A stretch of 64,000 nt of DNA, taken from Sulfuriflexus sp. (GTDB lineage Bacteria > Pseudomonadota > Gammaproteobacteria > AKS1). Under the pieces are notes generated by a model. The model was not told where the DNA came from and searched no databases. It saw nothing but the letters and a program-made list of their open reading frames with translations. Shown piece by piece: positions 9,849 through 25,218 of the stretch; position 1 is the stretch's first letter; the number at the start of each line of letters is the position of its first letter. Position numbers and translations under genes: made by a program. The stretch lies in NCBI GenBank assembly GCA_023134145.1, contig JAGLUW010000019.1:36796-100795 (forward strand), written 5' to 3'.

Positions 9849-9878
9849 CGTGATGTTCTTTAATCCAGAAAAACTATT

Positions 9879-10346
9879 TTAGTCCAACAAGACAACTGCC
9901 ATTGCGGCAATGCCTTCACCTCGTCCGGTGAAGCCCAACTTCTCTGTCGTCGTTGCTTTTACATTGATGCGTTCCAAATCAACATCGAGATCGGCAGCAA
10001 TATTTTCACGCATAGTATCAATGTAACTAGCAAGTTTAGGCGCTTGTGCAATAACGGTACTATCTAGGTTTACAACCTTCAAACCTTGCTCTGCCACTAA
10101 GCTAATCACTTTACGTAGCAAGTCACGGCTATCCGCACCGGCAAAAGCAGGATCGGTATCAGGAAAATGGTCGCCGATATCACCCAGAGCCGCTGCCCCC
10201 AGCAAAGCATCACAAATAGCATGCAATAAAACATCCGCGTCAGAATGTCCTGCTAGACCTTTATCATACGAGACTGTGACACCACCCAATATCAGTGGTC
10301 GCCCTTCAGCAAAGGCATGCACATCATAACCTTGACCAATACGCAT
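9879..10346 (-). CDS. ispF: 2-C-methyl-D-erythritol 2,4-cyclodiphosphate synthase
   Basis: 155 residues. GYDVHAF supplies the metal-binding Asp8 and His10, [10 protein letters not shown] the third ligand and [16 protein letters not shown] the C-terminal signature. It makes the cyclic diphosphate of the MEP isoprenoid pathway. Three bases after ispD, so the two consecutive-pathway enzymes are co-translated. Confidence 0.97.
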   Translation of the reverse strand: MRIGQGYDVHAFAEGRPLILGGVTVSYDKGLAGHSDADVLLHAICDALLGAAALGDIGDHFPDTDPAFAGADSRDLLRKVISLVAEQGLKVVNLDSTVIAQAPKLASYIDTMRENIAADLDVDLERINVKATTTEKLGFTGRGEGIAAMAVVLLD

Positions 10347-10349
10347 AGA

Positions 10350-11069
10350 CTATTCCTGTTCGTTACTATTTTTTTCAATTAGATAGAATTCAGCTAATGC
10401 CAAATCTTCTGGTCGCGTTATTTTTATATTACCGGCATGCCCTTCAAGCATTAAGGGAGCATAACCTGCATGCTCAATGGCAGAGGCATCATCAGTAACC
10501 AAATAGCCATCAGCCAGTGCACTATTCAACGCATCACGTAACATGCCATAACGAAACATCTGTGGTGTTAATGCGCGCCAAAGATATTCACGATCCACGG
10601 TTGATTCAACCACATTAACAGAATCAACCTTTTTAATCGTGTCATGTACAGGCACACCCAATAGACCACCTACCGGATGTGTTGCCATAGTGATTAATAA
10701 TTTATCGAGGTCACTCCTATTAAGACAAGGCCGTGCTGCATCATGCACCAGCACCCAGTCATGATCATCTGCTAGTTCTTTCAAACCAGTTAATGCATTC
10801 AATACCGAATGACAACGTTCCACACCGCCTTCGACTGTAATAACAGGGCGCTCAGTTTTAAAGTGAAGCTTTGGCCAATACTTATCATCTGCCGAAATGG
10901 CTACAATGACGCCACTAATACGTGGATGACGGGTAAAACAATCGAGTGTATGTTCCAGTACTGTTTTACCATTTAATGGTAAATACTGTTTGGGACGATC
11001 CGCATTCATTCGCGAACCAATACCGCTAGCGGGAATAATGACCCAAAATTTTTGCTCTACAACTGTCAT
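10350..11069 (-). CDS. ispD: 2-C-methyl-D-erythritol 4-phosphate cytidylyltransferase
   Basis: 239 residues. The N-terminal IIPASGIGSRMNADRPKQYL is the CTP-binding loop, and VLVHDAARPCL the conserved active-site segment. It couples MEP to CTP in isoprenoid synthesis. The start overlaps the ftsB stop by four bases; ispF follows after three bases. Confidence 0.96.
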   Translation of the reverse strand: MTVVEQKFWVIIPASGIGSRMNADRPKQYLPLNGKTVLEHTLDCFTRHPRISGVIVAISADDKYWPKLHFKTERPVITVEGGVERCHSVLNALTGLKELADDHDWVLVHDAARPCLNRSDLDKLLITMATHPVGGLLGVPVHDTIKKVDSVNVVESTVDREYLWRALTPQMFRYGMLRDALNSALADGYLVTDDASAIEHAGYAPLMLEGHAGNIKITRPEDLALAEFYLIEKNSNEQE

Positions 11070-11356
11070 TTTTTGTCTGGCTTATCTTGTTCGATAATTT
11101 GGAAGAAGGTTTCATCTTTCTTGATCATGCCAAGTTCATTGCGTGCACGTTCTTCAATTGCACCTAGACCTTGTTTGAAATCTTTCACTTCAGCTTCTAA
11201 TGCGGCATTACGTTCATTAAGACGCGCATTTTCAGCTTGCTGTTGTTCTATTTGTTGCTGAAGCTTTCTAACGTCGACAAGCCCTCCCTCACCAAACCAC
11301 AGCGTTAGCTGCAGCGTGATGAATAAAACAAGTAAGCCTGCAAAGAGCAATTTCAT
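11066..11356 (-). CDS. ftsB: cell division protein FtsB
   Basis: 96 residues: a short cytoplasmic N-terminus, one transmembrane helix (3-20), then a periplasmic coiled coil (about 28-70) rich in Gln/Glu/Leu. FtsB binds FtsL and FtsQ in the divisome. Its position between eno and ispD is the conserved gammaproteobacterial arrangement and supports the call for a short, poorly conserved protein. Confidence 0.9.
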   Translation of the reverse strand: MKLLFAGLLVLFITLQLTLWFGEGGLVDVRKLQQQIEQQQAENARLNERNAALEAEVKDFKQGLGAIEERARNELGMIKKDETFFQIIEQDKPDKK

Positions 11357-11378
11357 ACTTGCTTGGGAGTTCCTTTCC

Positions 11379-12692
<1,314 letters not shown>

Positions 12693-12727
12693 TTAATAAG
12701 TAGTAAAATCGTTCTTATATATTTAGT

Positions 12728-15207
<2,480 letters not shown>

Positions 15208-15359
15208 TTAATTGGAATTTCCCGTCGTTGTGTGAGCAAAAATTGCATTGCTGGACGGGATTATATGCTACCAGCCTGCCCCTAAATACTCAATGAGCAT
15301 AAGCCATTCTAGTGATGGTTTTTACAAAATAAATGACAATCTGTTGAATATAGCCAAGC

Positions 15360-16706
15360 TTACTTGGCTGGTTGCCAATCGAGCTCAAAACCCGACATTT
15401 TTCCAGTGGCCACAAATGGCTCACAAATACACAGCCCAGGGACGGCTGCCAGCTCATTATCAACGTAAAGTAAGGGTGTTCTATTACGCTGCCAAGGGGG
15501 AATTCCAGCCTTTTGGAAGAGCTTTTTCAGGCTTGTGTGGTGACTTTTGCCTTGTGGTCGGCAATTCTCGCCACCATGACGAAATCGCAGCTCTATTTGA
15601 TTATCTGAGTGTCCAGCAAGAGAAACTCCTTGCCCCGTCACTGAATACGACAGCAAGGTACCAGCATAATTGGGTAAAACCAGTGCGTGGCCGGGTTGCC
15701 AGTCAAGCCGAAGGCTATTATCGACCTCAGACAACGGCGACATAGCATAAAGCCGATCTCGGTAACGTCGCACCTCAACACCTTGCCATGAAATACAGGG
15801 ATTACGGTCCACTGCAGCATTAAACATATCGCGCTGTAATTGTTCCAACTGGCGTGCCGATGGCAGATTCATCCCCTGCCCGCTCAACCAATGCCGCAAC
15901 ACGTTACGTTGCCGTGCTGCTGATAACTCGGCCAAGCCCAGCATTGCTAAACTGCCTGCTGAATCCAATAGGCCTTCACTATCTTGCTCTGCCAATTCAA
16001 CCAGCAACTGCTGCGTTTCTGCTTGCTGGGCTGCCACTCTCGATACGGTGGTATCTAATGATGGCCAACGCTTGCGCAATTTAGGCATCACATCATGTCG
16101 CAACATATTACGGTCAAAGCGACGTTGTTGGTTAGAAGGATCTTCTGTCCATTTTAAATTCTGCTGCTCGGCATAATTCTGTAAATCTGGATAACTTGTA
16201 TTTAATAACGGCCGACACAAATGCCCTTTTCCGAGACTTGTGATTTGAGGCATCGCAGACAATCCTCGTGGACCAGCGCCACGAAGTAATTGTAAAAATA
16301 ATGTCTCGGCCTGATCGCGAGCATGTTGCGCGGTTAATAAGATTTCATTCTCAGAAATTAATTCGATGAATGCCGCATAACGCGCATCACGTGCTGCGGC
16401 TTCAGGACTTTCACCTTTCGCGGCTCGTGCATTAACTTTTAAAATTGTTAAGGGGATATTTAAATCGTCACAGATAGTTTGGCAATGTTTTATCCAATCT
16501 TGTGAGTCTGACTGTAAACCATGATCAACATGGACAGCACGTAGATCATCAATATTAAGATCTTCTCTACATACTGACATAGCATGTAAAAGAACATGCG
16601 AATCCATTCCACCGCTAAATGCTATCCAACAACATGTGGGCTGCACCGATAGGCCAGCACTGCATAAGCGAATCGCATCATGCAGCTGCCGAGGTGTAAA
16701 AGACAT
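15360..16706 (-). CDS. tilS: tRNA(Ile)-lysidine synthase TilS
   Basis: 448 residues. The PP-loop AFSGGMDSHVLLHAM binds ATP. N-terminal synthase, middle substrate-recognition and C-terminal TilS domains (the latter ending with GIPPWQRNRTPLLYVDNELA) are all present. The enzyme converts C34 of tRNA-Ile(CAT) to lysidine so that it reads AUA. It lies 10 bases after accA. Confidence 0.96.
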   Translation of the reverse strand: MSFTPRQLHDAIRLCSAGLSVQPTCCWIAFSGGMDSHVLLHAMSVCREDLNIDDLRAVHVDHGLQSDSQDWIKHCQTICDDLNIPLTILKVNARAAKGESPEAAARDARYAAFIELISENEILLTAQHARDQAETLFLQLLRGAGPRGLSAMPQITSLGKGHLCRPLLNTSYPDLQNYAEQQNLKWTEDPSNQQRRFDRNMLRHDVMPKLRKRWPSLDTTVSRVAAQQAETQQLLVELAEQDSEGLLDSAGSLAMLGLAELSAARQRNVLRHWLSGQGMNLPSARQLEQLQRDMFNAAVDRNPCISWQGVEVRRYRDRLYAMSPLSEVDNSLRLDWQPGHALVLPNYAGTLLSYSVTGQGVSLAGHSDNQIELRFRHGGENCRPQGKSHHTSLKKLFQKAGIPPWQRNRTPLLYVDNELAAVPGLCICEPFVATGKMSGFELDWQPAK

Positions 16707-16716
16707 AGTGGAGGTC

Positions 16717-17676
16717 TTACTGTTCCTGATAGTTACCGAAACTCGATAACCGTTCGTAACGTTGTTCTAAAAGGCGATCAATCGGCATGCGTGCAATCCC
16801 GTCAAGCGATTCAACTAAAGAATGCTTCAAAGTACGCGCCATGGTTGCAACATCGCGATGCGCACCACCTAATGGTTCTGGAATAATTGAATCGATCAAT
16901 TCAAGTTCTTTCAAACGTTGTGCTGTAATGCCCATTGCTTCGGCTGCATCAGAAGCCTTGTCTGCACTCTTCCAAAGAATGGAAGCACAACCTTCAGGCG
17001 AGATAACCGAATAAGTACTGTACTGCAACATTTGCACACGATCACCAACACCGATCGCCAATGCTCCACCTGAACCACCTTCACCAATCACTGTACAAAT
17101 AATCGGTGTCTTGAGTTCAGACAAAACAAATAGGTTACGTGCAATCGCTTCACTCTGGCCGCGTTCTTCTGCGCCAATACCGGGGTAAGCACCTGGGGTA
17201 TCAATGAAGGTCAATATAGGTAAACGAAAACGCTCGGCCATTTCCATTAAGCGTAATGCTTTACGATAACCTTCAGGTCGTGGCATACCAAAGTTACGAC
17301 GAATTTTTTCTTTAGTGTCTCGACCTTTTTGCTGACCAATCACCATCACGGGACGATCATCTAAACGAGCAACACCACCCACGATCGCATGATCATCAGC
17401 ATAGGCACGATCACCATGCAACTCTTCAAAGTCTTCAAAGATATGTTCAATATAATCGAGTGTATAAGGACGCTGTGGATGACGAGCAAGTTGAGAAACC
17501 TGCCACGCATCAAGGCCACTGAAAATCGATTCTGTTAGAGACCGACTCTTGTCTTGTAAGCGACTAATTTCATCACTGATATTAATTTCAGTGTCATCAC
17601 CCACGTAACGGAGTTCTTCGATTTTCGCTTCAAGTTCAGCGATAGGCTGTTCAAATTCAAGAAAATTTAGATTCAT
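16717..17676 (-). CDS. accA: acetyl-CoA carboxylase carboxyltransferase subunit alpha
   Basis: 319 residues, normal length. Motifs include [40 protein letters not shown] and [15 protein letters not shown], the oxyanion/biotin region. With AccD it transfers carboxyl from biotin to acetyl-CoA, making malonyl-CoA for fatty acids. It sits between dnaE (57-base gap) and tilS, a conserved neighbourhood. Confidence 0.97.
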   Translation of the reverse strand: MNLNFLEFEQPIAELEAKIEELRYVGDDTEINISDEISRLQDKSRSLTESIFSGLDAWQVSQLARHPQRPYTLDYIEHIFEDFEELHGDRAYADDHAIVGGVARLDDRPVMVIGQQKGRDTKEKIRRNFGMPRPEGYRKALRLMEMAERFRLPILTFIDTPGAYPGIGAEERGQSEAIARNLFVLSELKTPIICTVIGEGGSGGALAIGVGDRVQMLQYSTYSVISPEGCASILWKSADKASDAAEAMGITAQRLKELELIDSIIPEPLGGAHRDVATMARTLKHSLVESLDGIARMPIDRLLEQRYERLSSFGNYQEQ

Positions 17677-17733
17677 AACTGTAAAATACCGGATATCAGC
17701 GCAAAGGGCAAAATACGCGACTTAAATATAAGC

Positions 17734-20700
17734 TTAATAAAGGAGTTTAACACACTCATCACCCACTAATTTACGTAGGTTGTGCAATAATTCATCAGTT
17801 GGGCGGATTTTCCACTCCTCACCTAGTAGTAAGCGCGTTGAGGCATCCGAACGCTGATAATCAAGGCAAACTGGGCATTGGCCATTTTTATGCGGCGCTA
17901 ATATTTGTTCAAGGGAATCCATAAAACCATTACCGGCTTTATCTTCGGGTAATTTAATTAACAGCTGGCGAGCGTAATTTTCTCGAGCTTGATCAATATC
18001 GTAAATCTGCGTGGCACGCATGCGCAAACCACCGCTGTAATCATCTTCCGTAATAGGTCCCTTGATCACCAGTAAACGATCTTTAGCAATCAAATCTTGG
18101 AACTCGGCATAGACATCGGTAAAGGCTGCCACCTCAAGTCGACCACTACGATCATCCAAGGTCATAAAACCTATTCGCCCACCCGTCTTGGTATTACGCG
18201 TTTGCAAGGCAACCACTAAACCCGCAACTGTTTGTTCTTGCTTGTTCCGTGAAGGCTGCACGTTAGCAAGGCGCGTTGAAATAAAACGCGTCAGTTCTTT
18301 TTCATATTGTGCAATCGGGTGGCCGGTTAAATATAAACCGAGTGTTTCTTTTTCTGCTTCGAGGCGTTCTTTCTCCGTCCAATCTTCTTGCTCTTCAACC
18401 GTAATGGCTTGTGCTTCTTCGGCTGGGCCACCGAACATATCATTTTGACCACGTGCTTGATCTTTTGAATATTGCTCAGCACTTTGTAACGCCAAACTGA
18501 GAGACGCCATTAAGGTAGCACGGTTTGGACCAAGACCATCCAGCGCACCAGCACGAATCAATGCTTCTAAAACACGACGATTAAGTTTGCGCGCATCAAT
18601 ACGACGACAAAAATCAAAGATGTCACTGAACAAACCATTTTCAGTACGTTCTTTAATAACACTTTCTAATGCGCCTTCACCAACGCCTTTAATCGCACCG
18701 AGACCATAGAAAATATCAGTCTCGCCACTTGACTGGAATTTGTACCCACAAGTATTCACGTTGGGCGGCAATACTTTCAATTTCATGGTGCGACATTCAT
18801 CAATCAACATCACAACCTTGTCCGTGTTATCCATATCAGAAGAAAGTACTGCCGACATAAATGCTGCGGGATAATGTGCTTTAAGCCAAGCAGTTTGGTA
18901 CGAGACTAATGCGTAAGCTGCAGAATGTGATTTGTTAAAACCATAACCGGCAAATTTTTCCATCAGGTCAAATAGATCACCTGCTTTCTTTTCATCAAAA
19001 CCTAACTCGTTTGCGCCCGACATAAAGATGCCACGCTGCTTAGCCATCTCTTCGGGTTTTTTCTTACCCATAGCACGACGTAACAAATCAGCACCACCCA
19101 GAGAGTAGTTACCAATAATCTGAGAAATCTGCATTACTTGTTCTTGATAAACAATGACGCCGTAGGTAGGCCCTAATACTTCTTCTAGTTCCACAAAAGG
19201 ATATTCTACTTTTGCACCGTGTTTACGATTGATAAAATCATCAACCATACCTGACTCAAGTGGGCCCGGCCGGAACAACGCCACCAAGGCAATAATTTCT
19301 TCAAAGTTATCTGGCTTAAGTTTCTTAATCAGTTCCTTCATGCCACGTGATTCCAACTGGAATACCGCGGTAGTTTCACATCGTTTCAACAGTGCGTATG
19401 TTGCTGGGTCATCTGTTGTTAGTTGTTCTAACACCAAGGCAGGCTCACCTACGCGTTCACGATCCCGATTAATCGTTTTTACTGCCCAATCAATAATCGT
19501 TAGTGTCCGTAGGCCCAAGAAATCAAACTTAACTAAACCAATAGCTTCAACATCATCTTTATCGAGTTGCGAAACAATACTTTCTGAACCTTGCTCACAG
19601 TACAGTGGCAAGAAGTCAGTTAGTGCTGTTGGGGCAATAACAACGCCACCCGCATGTTTACCTGCATTCTTAGTAATACCCTCTAATGACAAAGCCAAAT
19701 CAATCAGCTCATGTACATCATCATCTTGTTCATAACGGCGGCGTAGTTCTTCTTCTTGTTCAAGTGCTTTTGTTAAGGTGATACCAATTTCAAATGGAAT
19801 TAGTTTTGCGATGGGATCAACAAAACCATAAGGCTGGCCTAATGCGCGACCTGCATCGCGGATCACCGCTTTCGCGGCCATAGTGCCATAAGTGATAATT
19901 TGCGAAACCTTGTCACGGCCATAAGTACGCGCAACATAATCAATGACCTTGTCACGCCCATCCATACAGAAATCGACATCGAAATCTGGCATGGAAACAC
20001 GTTCAGGATTAAGGAATCGCTCAAACAGCAATTCATACTTCATCGGATCGAGATCAGTAATAAACAAGGCGTAAGCAACAATAGAACCCGCACCAGAACC
20101 ACGACCGGGCCCGACTGGAACATCATTATTTTTCGCCCATTTAATAAAGTCGGCAACAATCAAAAAATAACCGGGGAAACCCATTTCGATAATGACATCG
20201 AGCTCTACTTTCAAGCGGTCAAAATACTCTTTGCGTTTTTCATCACTGAATTCACCCGCAATAGACCCAAGCTGCACAATGCGTTTTTCTAAACCTTGTT
20301 CAGACTCTTGAATCAAAAACTGATTTATATCAAGGCCTTCAGGGACAGGAAAATCAGGTAAGAAATAGGTGCCTAATTGAAGCTCAATATTACAACGCTT
20401 TGCAATAAGCAGACTATTCTCAATCGCTTCTGGAATATCAGAAAACAATTCGCACATTTCTTCAGGACTACGCAGATATTGTTGATCACTATACAAATGT
20501 GTTCTACGAGAATCATTAAGCGCATGCCCATCATGAATACACACTCGAGCCTCATGTGCATCAAAATCAACTTGTTCAATAAAACGAACATCGTTAGTTG
20601 CGACAACAGGCAGATTTTTTTCTGCCGCTAATGTCATTGCGGCGTGCAGGTAATTCTCTTCGCTCTCTCGACCAGAGCGTTGAAGTTCAAGATAAAAACG

Positions 20701-21189
20701 ATCCGGAAATAATTTATCCCAAGCATCAGCCAATTTAGATGCCTCGACAGTATCACCAGCAAGTAATGCTTGACCGATATCACCACCACGCCCCGCCGAA
20801 AGTGCAATCAATCCATCCGTGCTACCGGTTAGCCATTCCTTTTCAATCATCGGCACACCACGGTGCTGCCCTTCTAAATAGCTACGTGTAATTAGCCGGT
20901 TGATGTTTAAATAACCTTCGTGGTTTTGACACAGCAAGATAATCCGCGATGGCGGGATGCGTTCACTTTCTGGGTGAATCAACATCTCAACACCAATAAT
21001 TGGTTTAATACCGGCCGCTAACGCAGCACGATAAAACTTCACCATTGCAAATAAATTAGATTGATCCGTCAGCGCAACCGCAGGCATATTTAAATTAGCC
21101 ACCGTCTGCATTAATGGTTTAATACGCACTAAGCCATCTACCAAAGAAAATTCGGTATGCAGATGCAAATGAACGAAATTACTTTGCAT
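17734..21189 (-). CDS. dnaE: DNA polymerase III subunit alpha
   Basis: 1151 residues, the DnaE1 replicative polymerase. An N-terminal PHP domain (HLHLHTEFSLVDG), then the palm with catalytic aspartates in SMPDFDVDFCMDGRDKVIDY, thumb/fingers (GPGRGSGAGSIVAYAL), helix-hairpin-helix and an OB fold near 985-1060 (GGRIGFMTLDDRSGRLEVAAF). It synthesises both strands at the replication fork. Twelve bases after rnhB, in the lpxB-rnhB-dnaE-accA arrangement. Confidence 0.98.
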   Translation of the reverse strand: MQSNFVHLHLHTEFSLVDGLVRIKPLMQTVANLNMPAVALTDQSNLFAMVKFYRAALAAGIKPIIGVEMLIHPESERIPPSRIILLCQNHEGYLNINRLITRSYLEGQHRGVPMIEKEWLTGSTDGLIALSAGRGGDIGQALLAGDTVEASKLADAWDKLFPDRFYLELQRSGRESEENYLHAAMTLAAEKNLPVVATNDVRFIEQVDFDAHEARVCIHDGHALNDSRRTHLYSDQQYLRSPEEMCELFSDIPEAIENSLLIAKRCNIELQLGTYFLPDFPVPEGLDINQFLIQESEQGLEKRIVQLGSIAGEFSDEKRKEYFDRLKVELDVIIEMGFPGYFLIVADFIKWAKNNDVPVGPGRGSGAGSIVAYALFITDLDPMKYELLFERFLNPERVSMPDFDVDFCMDGRDKVIDYVARTYGRDKVSQIITYGTMAAKAVIRDAGRALGQPYGFVDPIAKLIPFEIGITLTKALEQEEELRRRYEQDDDVHELIDLALSLEGITKNAGKHAGGVVIAPTALTDFLPLYCEQGSESIVSQLDKDDVEAIGLVKFDFLGLRTLTIIDWAVKTINRDRERVGEPALVLEQLTTDDPATYALLKRCETTAVFQLESRGMKELIKKLKPDNFEEIIALVALFRPGPLESGMVDDFINRKHGAKVEYPFVELEEVLGPTYGVIVYQEQVMQISQIIGNYSLGGADLLRRAMGKKKPEEMAKQRGIFMSGANELGFDEKKAGDLFDLMEKFAGYGFNKSHSAAYALVSYQTAWLKAHYPAAFMSAVLSSDMDNTDKVVMLIDECRTMKLKVLPPNVNTCGYKFQSSGETDIFYGLGAIKGVGEGALESVIKERTENGLFSDIFDFCRRIDARKLNRRVLEALIRAGALDGLGPNRATLMASLSLALQSAEQYSKDQARGQNDMFGGPAEEAQAITVEEQEDWTEKERLEAEKETLGLYLTGHPIAQYEKELTRFISTRLANVQPSRNKQEQTVAGLVVALQTRNTKTGGRIGFMTLDDRSGRLEVAAFTDVYAEFQDLIAKDRLLVIKGPITEDDYSGGLRMRATQIYDIDQARENYARQLLIKLPEDKAGNGFMDSLEQILAPHKNGQCPVCLDYQRSDASTRLLLGEEWKIRPTDELLHNLRKLVGDECVKLLY

Positions 21190-21201
21190 TAGTTAGCCAT
21201 C

Positions 21202-21783
21202 TCAGCGCTGGTTAATGATTTTCGCGACAGGCCCAAAACTGAGCCGATGTATTGGTGTTATTCCGAGATCTAATAGCGCCTGCATATGTACTTTGGTTGG
21301 GTAACCTTTGTGCTTAGCAAAGCCATAACCGGGATATTGCACATCCATTTCAAGCATTTCCGAGTCACGTGCAACCTTAGCGATAATTGATGCCGCACTG
21401 ATACAGGCAATCTTTTGATCACCCTTAATAATAGCTTCACTGCTGCAACTTAGTTCAGGACAACGATTACCATCAATTTGCGCATGCTGCGGCTGTATAG
21501 ATAAGGCTTCAACTGCACGACGCATTGCCAATAAGCTCGCATGAAGAATATTTATATCATCAATTTCTTCTATTTCGGCGCGCCCCAATGCCCAGCACAA
21601 TGCCTTTTCACGTATTTCAATATCGAGCTTATTGCGTTTTGTTTCCGACAATTTTTTCGAGTCGGCTAAACCTTCAATCGGCTGCTTAGGATCCAAAATA
21701 ACGGCAGCAGCTACAACAGGGCCGGCTAATGGACCGCGCCCAACTTCATCAACGCCCGCAATAAGAAATGATGATTCAGACAT
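21202..21783 (-). CDS. rnhB: ribonuclease HII
   Basis: 193 residues. The N-terminal [15 protein letters not shown] carries the first catalytic residues and ADSKKLSE the conserved substrate-binding region; SIIAKVARD follows. It removes ribonucleotides from DNA-RNA hybrids. The start overlaps the lpxB stop by eight bases, and dnaE follows directly. Confidence 0.97.
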   Translation of the reverse strand: MSESSFLIAGVDEVGRGPLAGPVVAAAVILDPKQPIEGLADSKKLSETKRNKLDIEIREKALCWALGRAEIEEIDDINILHASLLAMRRAVEALSIQPQHAQIDGNRCPELSCSSEAIIKGDQKIACISAASIIAKVARDSEMLEMDVQYPGYGFAKHKGYPTKVHMQALLDLGITPIHRLSFGPVAKIINQR

Positions 21784-22930
21784 TTGGAGTACTCTTTTTA
21801 CTTTTAATTAAATTAATCACCGCATCAGCCGCTTGCTTATCCGTGTTTTGACGTAAAGTATGGTGAATATCAGTAAAACGACTTGTGATACGGCTCACTT
21901 CATCTGGATCATTTAAATATTGGAGTAACTTCTCGCCCATAACATCCGGCTGAGCTGCGCCTTGCATATATTCAGGTACTAAGGCTTCGCCAGCAAGAAG
22001 GTTTGGCAAGGAGTAATTTTTAACCCGTACCCATGTCTTTAGAATGATGTAGTTCAACCATGACAAACGATAGGCAACCACCATTGGTCGTTTTACCAAC
22101 ATCGCTTCTAATGTTGCTGTTCCTGATGCCATTAAAATAACATCCGCTGCGCCCATCACTTCACGTGCTTGGCCATCAATAAAAGTTAAAGGTAATTTTT
22201 TCACCAAGTCACCACCAAATTTAATGAATACGTCACGTACAACTTGGTTTGCAAATGGGATAACAAAGTGAATATCTTTGCGTTGTTGATAGCAGTAGTT
22301 TGCCGTCTTCAAAAATGTTTCCGCAAGATGCCTAACTTCACTAACTCGACTACCTGGCAGCATTGCAATAATCGTCGCATTTTCTGGTAAATTTAAATTA
22401 ACTCGCGCAGGTGCTTTATCTGTTGCCAAGGGAATTTGATCAGCAAAGGGATGGCCGACAAATTGTACGGGCACATCATGCTCACGATAGAACTCCGCTT
22501 CAAAAGGAAATAAAGCCAATACACAATCAACCGCTCGTGCGATTTTCCGAACGCGATAGCGACGCCACGCCCATACCTGTGGACTCACGTATTGAATTGT
22601 TGGAATACCCTTCTCGCGAAGTTGTTCTAATAAGGTAAGATTAAAATCAGGTGCGTCGATACCAATAAAGGCATCGGGCGGATTAGCAATAAAATGATCT
22701 CGGAGTTGATTACGGATCGCGCGAAGTTCTCGGTAATTAGCGAGAGCCTCAACAAGACCAATAATGGATAATTTCTCAGAAGGAAATAAGGCTTTGCAGC
22801 CTTCACGAATCATATTAGGGCCAGCAACACCTTCGGACTGAAGATCTGAAGTTGAATTATTTAGCGCTTTAATCAGACCTGCACCAAGCAAGTCTCCAGA
22901 TGATTCCCCCGCAACAAGACCAATACGCAT
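21776..22930 (-). CDS. lpxB: lipid-A-disaccharide synthase
   Basis: 384 residues, glycosyltransferase family 19. [14 protein letters not shown] at the N-terminus, [26 protein letters not shown] and LPGSRVSEV are the family motifs. It joins UDP-diacylglucosamine with lipid X to give the lipid A disaccharide at the inner membrane. Three bases after lpxA and overlapping rnhB by eight bases. Confidence 0.97.
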   Translation of the reverse strand: MRIGLVAGESSGDLLGAGLIKALNNSTSDLQSEGVAGPNMIREGCKALFPSEKLSIIGLVEALANYRELRAIRNQLRDHFIANPPDAFIGIDAPDFNLTLLEQLREKGIPTIQYVSPQVWAWRRYRVRKIARAVDCVLALFPFEAEFYREHDVPVQFVGHPFADQIPLATDKAPARVNLNLPENATIIAMLPGSRVSEVRHLAETFLKTANYCYQQRKDIHFVIPFANQVVRDVFIKFGGDLVKKLPLTFIDGQAREVMGAADVILMASGTATLEAMLVKRPMVVAYRLSWLNYIILKTWVRVKNYSLPNLLAGEALVPEYMQGAAQPDVMGEKLLQYLNDPDEVSRITSRFTDIHHTLRQNTDKQAADAVINLIKSKKSTPNV

Positions 22931-22933
22931 AAC

Positions 22934-23710
22934 TTACCTTACGATACTTCGTTCAGCATTGCGTATGAACTTAACGAAGTTCTCAACTTCCGCGCACTTC
23001 ATATCTTGTTCTTGAAGCTGTTCAACTGCTTCGGTTAATTTCATGCCCGAAGTATAAATATCACGATAAGCATTCTTTAATGCGCGAATTGAATCCGCAG
23101 AAATACCGCGACGTTTCAGCCCGACACTATTTAGGCCTCGCGCTTCAGCTGGGTTTCCAGTCACAATCATATAAGGTGGTACATCTTTATTAACACCACT
23201 GCCCATACCACAAAAACTATAAGCACCTACCTTTACAAATTGATGAATTAAAGCGAAACCACCCAAGGTGACGTAATCTTCAATGACAACATGGCCGCCT
23301 AATGAAGCACCATTAGCAAAAATCACCTCGCTACCTACTTGGCAGTCATGCGCAATATGTGAATACGCCATAATAAAATTACTATTAGCAACTCGTGTAA
23401 TACCACCACCGTGTTCTGTACCACGACTCATAGTACAATTTTCACGAATGATATTATCATCGCCAATTTCAAGGCGTGTCGGCTCACCTTTGTAACCCAT
23501 ATCTTGTGGCTCTTCGCCTAGCGAAGAGAATTGAAATATTTTGTTACGTTTACCAATTTTTGTTGGTCCATTAATAACAACATGTGGACCAATCCATGTC
23601 CCTTCACCAACTTCAACACCATCACCGATAATTGAAAAAGGACCAACACTCACGCCATCAGCAATACTTGCTGATGAACTAATAAGTGCATGAGGACTTA
23701 TTAAACTCAT
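22934..23710 (-). CDS. lpxA: UDP-N-acetylglucosamine O-acyltransferase LpxA
   Basis: 258 residues from the ATG at 23710, which overlaps the fabZ stop as ATGA; an ATG-less in-frame extension to 23728 is less likely. The protein is a left-handed beta-helix of hexapeptide repeats. Conserved segments include [18 protein letters not shown], the catalytic-His region [12 protein letters not shown] and [20 protein letters not shown]. It transfers 3-hydroxyacyl from ACP to UDP-GlcNAc, the first step of lipid A synthesis. Confidence 0.97.
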   Translation of the reverse strand: MSLISPHALISSSASIADGVSVGPFSIIGDGVEVGEGTWIGPHVVINGPTKIGKRNKIFQFSSLGEEPQDMGYKGEPTRLEIGDDNIIRENCTMSRGTEHGGGITRVANSNFIMAYSHIAHDCQVGSEVIFANGASLGGHVVIEDYVTLGGFALIHQFVKVGAYSFCGMGSGVNKDVPPYMIVTGNPAEARGLNSVGLKRRGISADSIRALKNAYRDIYTSGMKLTEAVEQLQEQDMKCAEVENFVKFIRNAERSIVR

Positions 23711-24150
23711 ATATCTCTTTGCGCACACATAATTTCAGCCGTTGTAACAAGCTTACCGTCAACTTTTGCTTCGGCATTGAATTTCCAAATACCGCGCTTT
23801 TCTTTTATTAACTCAACATGTAGTTGCATTTGATCGCCTGGTTTAACTGGCGCTTTAAATCGCGCTTTATCAACACCAACGAAATAATAAAGCGAATCAC
23901 CATCGGGCAATGATTCGGTCGTAATATAAGAAAAGATGCCCGTCGCTTGCGCCATGGCTTCAAGTATCAAAACACCCGGCATAACAGGATGATGTTCAAA
24001 GTGACCAACGAAATAAGGCTCGTTGTAACTAACATTTTTAAGTGCTGTTAGAAACTCACCCGGCGTATAATCCAATACACGATCAATCAATAGAAACGGG
24101 TACCGATGTGGTAAATGTTTCATTACCTCATGAATATCAAGGGTCGGCAT
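23707..24150 (-). CDS. fabZ: 3-hydroxyacyl-ACP dehydratase FabZ
   Basis: 147 residues, single hot-dog fold. [12 protein letters not shown] and the catalytic [20 protein letters not shown] with the active-site His and Glu. It dehydrates 3-hydroxyacyl-ACP in fatty-acid elongation, competing with LpxA and LpxD for the same substrate; the genes sit together in the operon. It overlaps lpxA by four bases; lpxD ends 31 bases upstream. Confidence 0.97.
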   Translation of the reverse strand: MPTLDIHEVMKHLPHRYPFLLIDRVLDYTPGEFLTALKNVSYNEPYFVGHFEHHPVMPGVLILEAMAQATGIFSYITTESLPDGDSLYYFVGVDKARFKAPVKPGDQMQLHVELIKEKRGIWKFNAEAKVDGKLVTTAEIMCAQRDI

Positions 24151-24181
24151 ACTTTTAAAACCTCTATAAAATACTACGTGA

Positions 24182-25198
24182 TTATTTATTGTCGAATTTC
24201 TTTTCGATTCGCTTCAATCTCTTCGCCATGTCATCAAGCTGACGGAAGCGAACAAAATTTCGTTGCCATTTTGCATTTTCTTGCAAAGGCGTCCCCGATG
24301 AATAAGCACCAGACTGACTAATGGATTGTGTCACAAGCGATGTCGCGGTAATGTGAACATTGTCTGCTATTTCAAGTTGTCCAGTAATGCCAACGCCACC
24401 AGCAATCGTACAATAACGACCAATTACCGTACTACCTGCAATACCCACGCAACCGGCAATGGCTGTATGGTCACCAATGATAACGTTGTGCGCAATTTGA
24501 ATCTGGTTATCCAGCTTCACGCCATTACCAATAACCGTATCATCTAAGGCACCACGATCAATTGTCGTATTAGCACCAACCTCAACATCATCACCAATAA
24601 CAACTTTTCCAAGTTGTGGGATTCTTACCCAACGCCCTTGGTCATTGGCAAAACCAAAACCATCACTACCTATAACGGCACCCGAGTGTATCAAGGCATC
24701 GTTACCAATAATGGTTTTATCATTTAGAGTTACATTGGCATGCAATAGAGAATTCTCACCAACAACACAGTCTTTACCGATCGTGCATGAAGCGCCAATC
24801 ATGACACCTGATTTAATTTCAGCTCCAGCTGCAACAACACTTTGAGCACCAACATACGCACTAGGATCTATACTTGCGGTAGGATCGACACTGGCATCTT
24901 TGTGTATACCAGATAGTTTTTCAGGAAGATTTAGTTTTTCAGCAATTAAGGCAAAAGCTAATTGTGGATTTTCGACAACGATACTATTTGTTGGAGATAA
25001 ATCGACATGCTGAGTTGAGAGTATAACTGCACCCGCATTGGTATCAACAAGTGCTTGATTATGCTTACCGCTAGCGTAAAAACTTATTTGCGAGTGCTCA
25101 GCTGAAATAAGCGAAGCCACATTATCGATAACACAGGCCTCATCACCTTCAACTTTGCCGCCGACATGCTCAGCTAGTTCTGCAAGTGTATGTGACAC
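24182..25198 (-). CDS. lpxD: UDP-3-O-(3-hydroxymyristoyl)glucosamine N-acyltransferase LpxD
   Basis: 338 residues. An N-terminal uridine-binding domain (about 1-100) precedes a hexapeptide beta-helix. Conserved pieces are [21 protein letters not shown] with the catalytic His, and the C-terminal [20 protein letters not shown]. It adds the second acyl chain to lipid A precursors. Twenty bases after skp, upstream of fabZ. Confidence 0.97.
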   Translation of the reverse strand: MSHTLAELAEHVGGKVEGDEACVIDNVASLISAEHSQISFYASGKHNQALVDTNAGAVILSTQHVDLSPTNSIVVENPQLAFALIAEKLNLPEKLSGIHKDASVDPTASIDPSAYVGAQSVVAAGAEIKSGVMIGASCTIGKDCVVGENSLLHANVTLNDKTIIGNDALIHSGAVIGSDGFGFANDQGRWVRIPQLGKVVIGDDVEVGANTTIDRGALDDTVIGNGVKLDNQIQIAHNVIIGDHTAIAGCVGIAGSTVIGRYCTIAGGVGITGQLEIADNVHITATSLVTQSISQSGAYSSGTPLQENAKWQRNFVRFRQLDDMAKRLKRIEKKFDNK

Positions 25199-25218
25199 CG
25201 TAGTTTATCCTGTGGTAA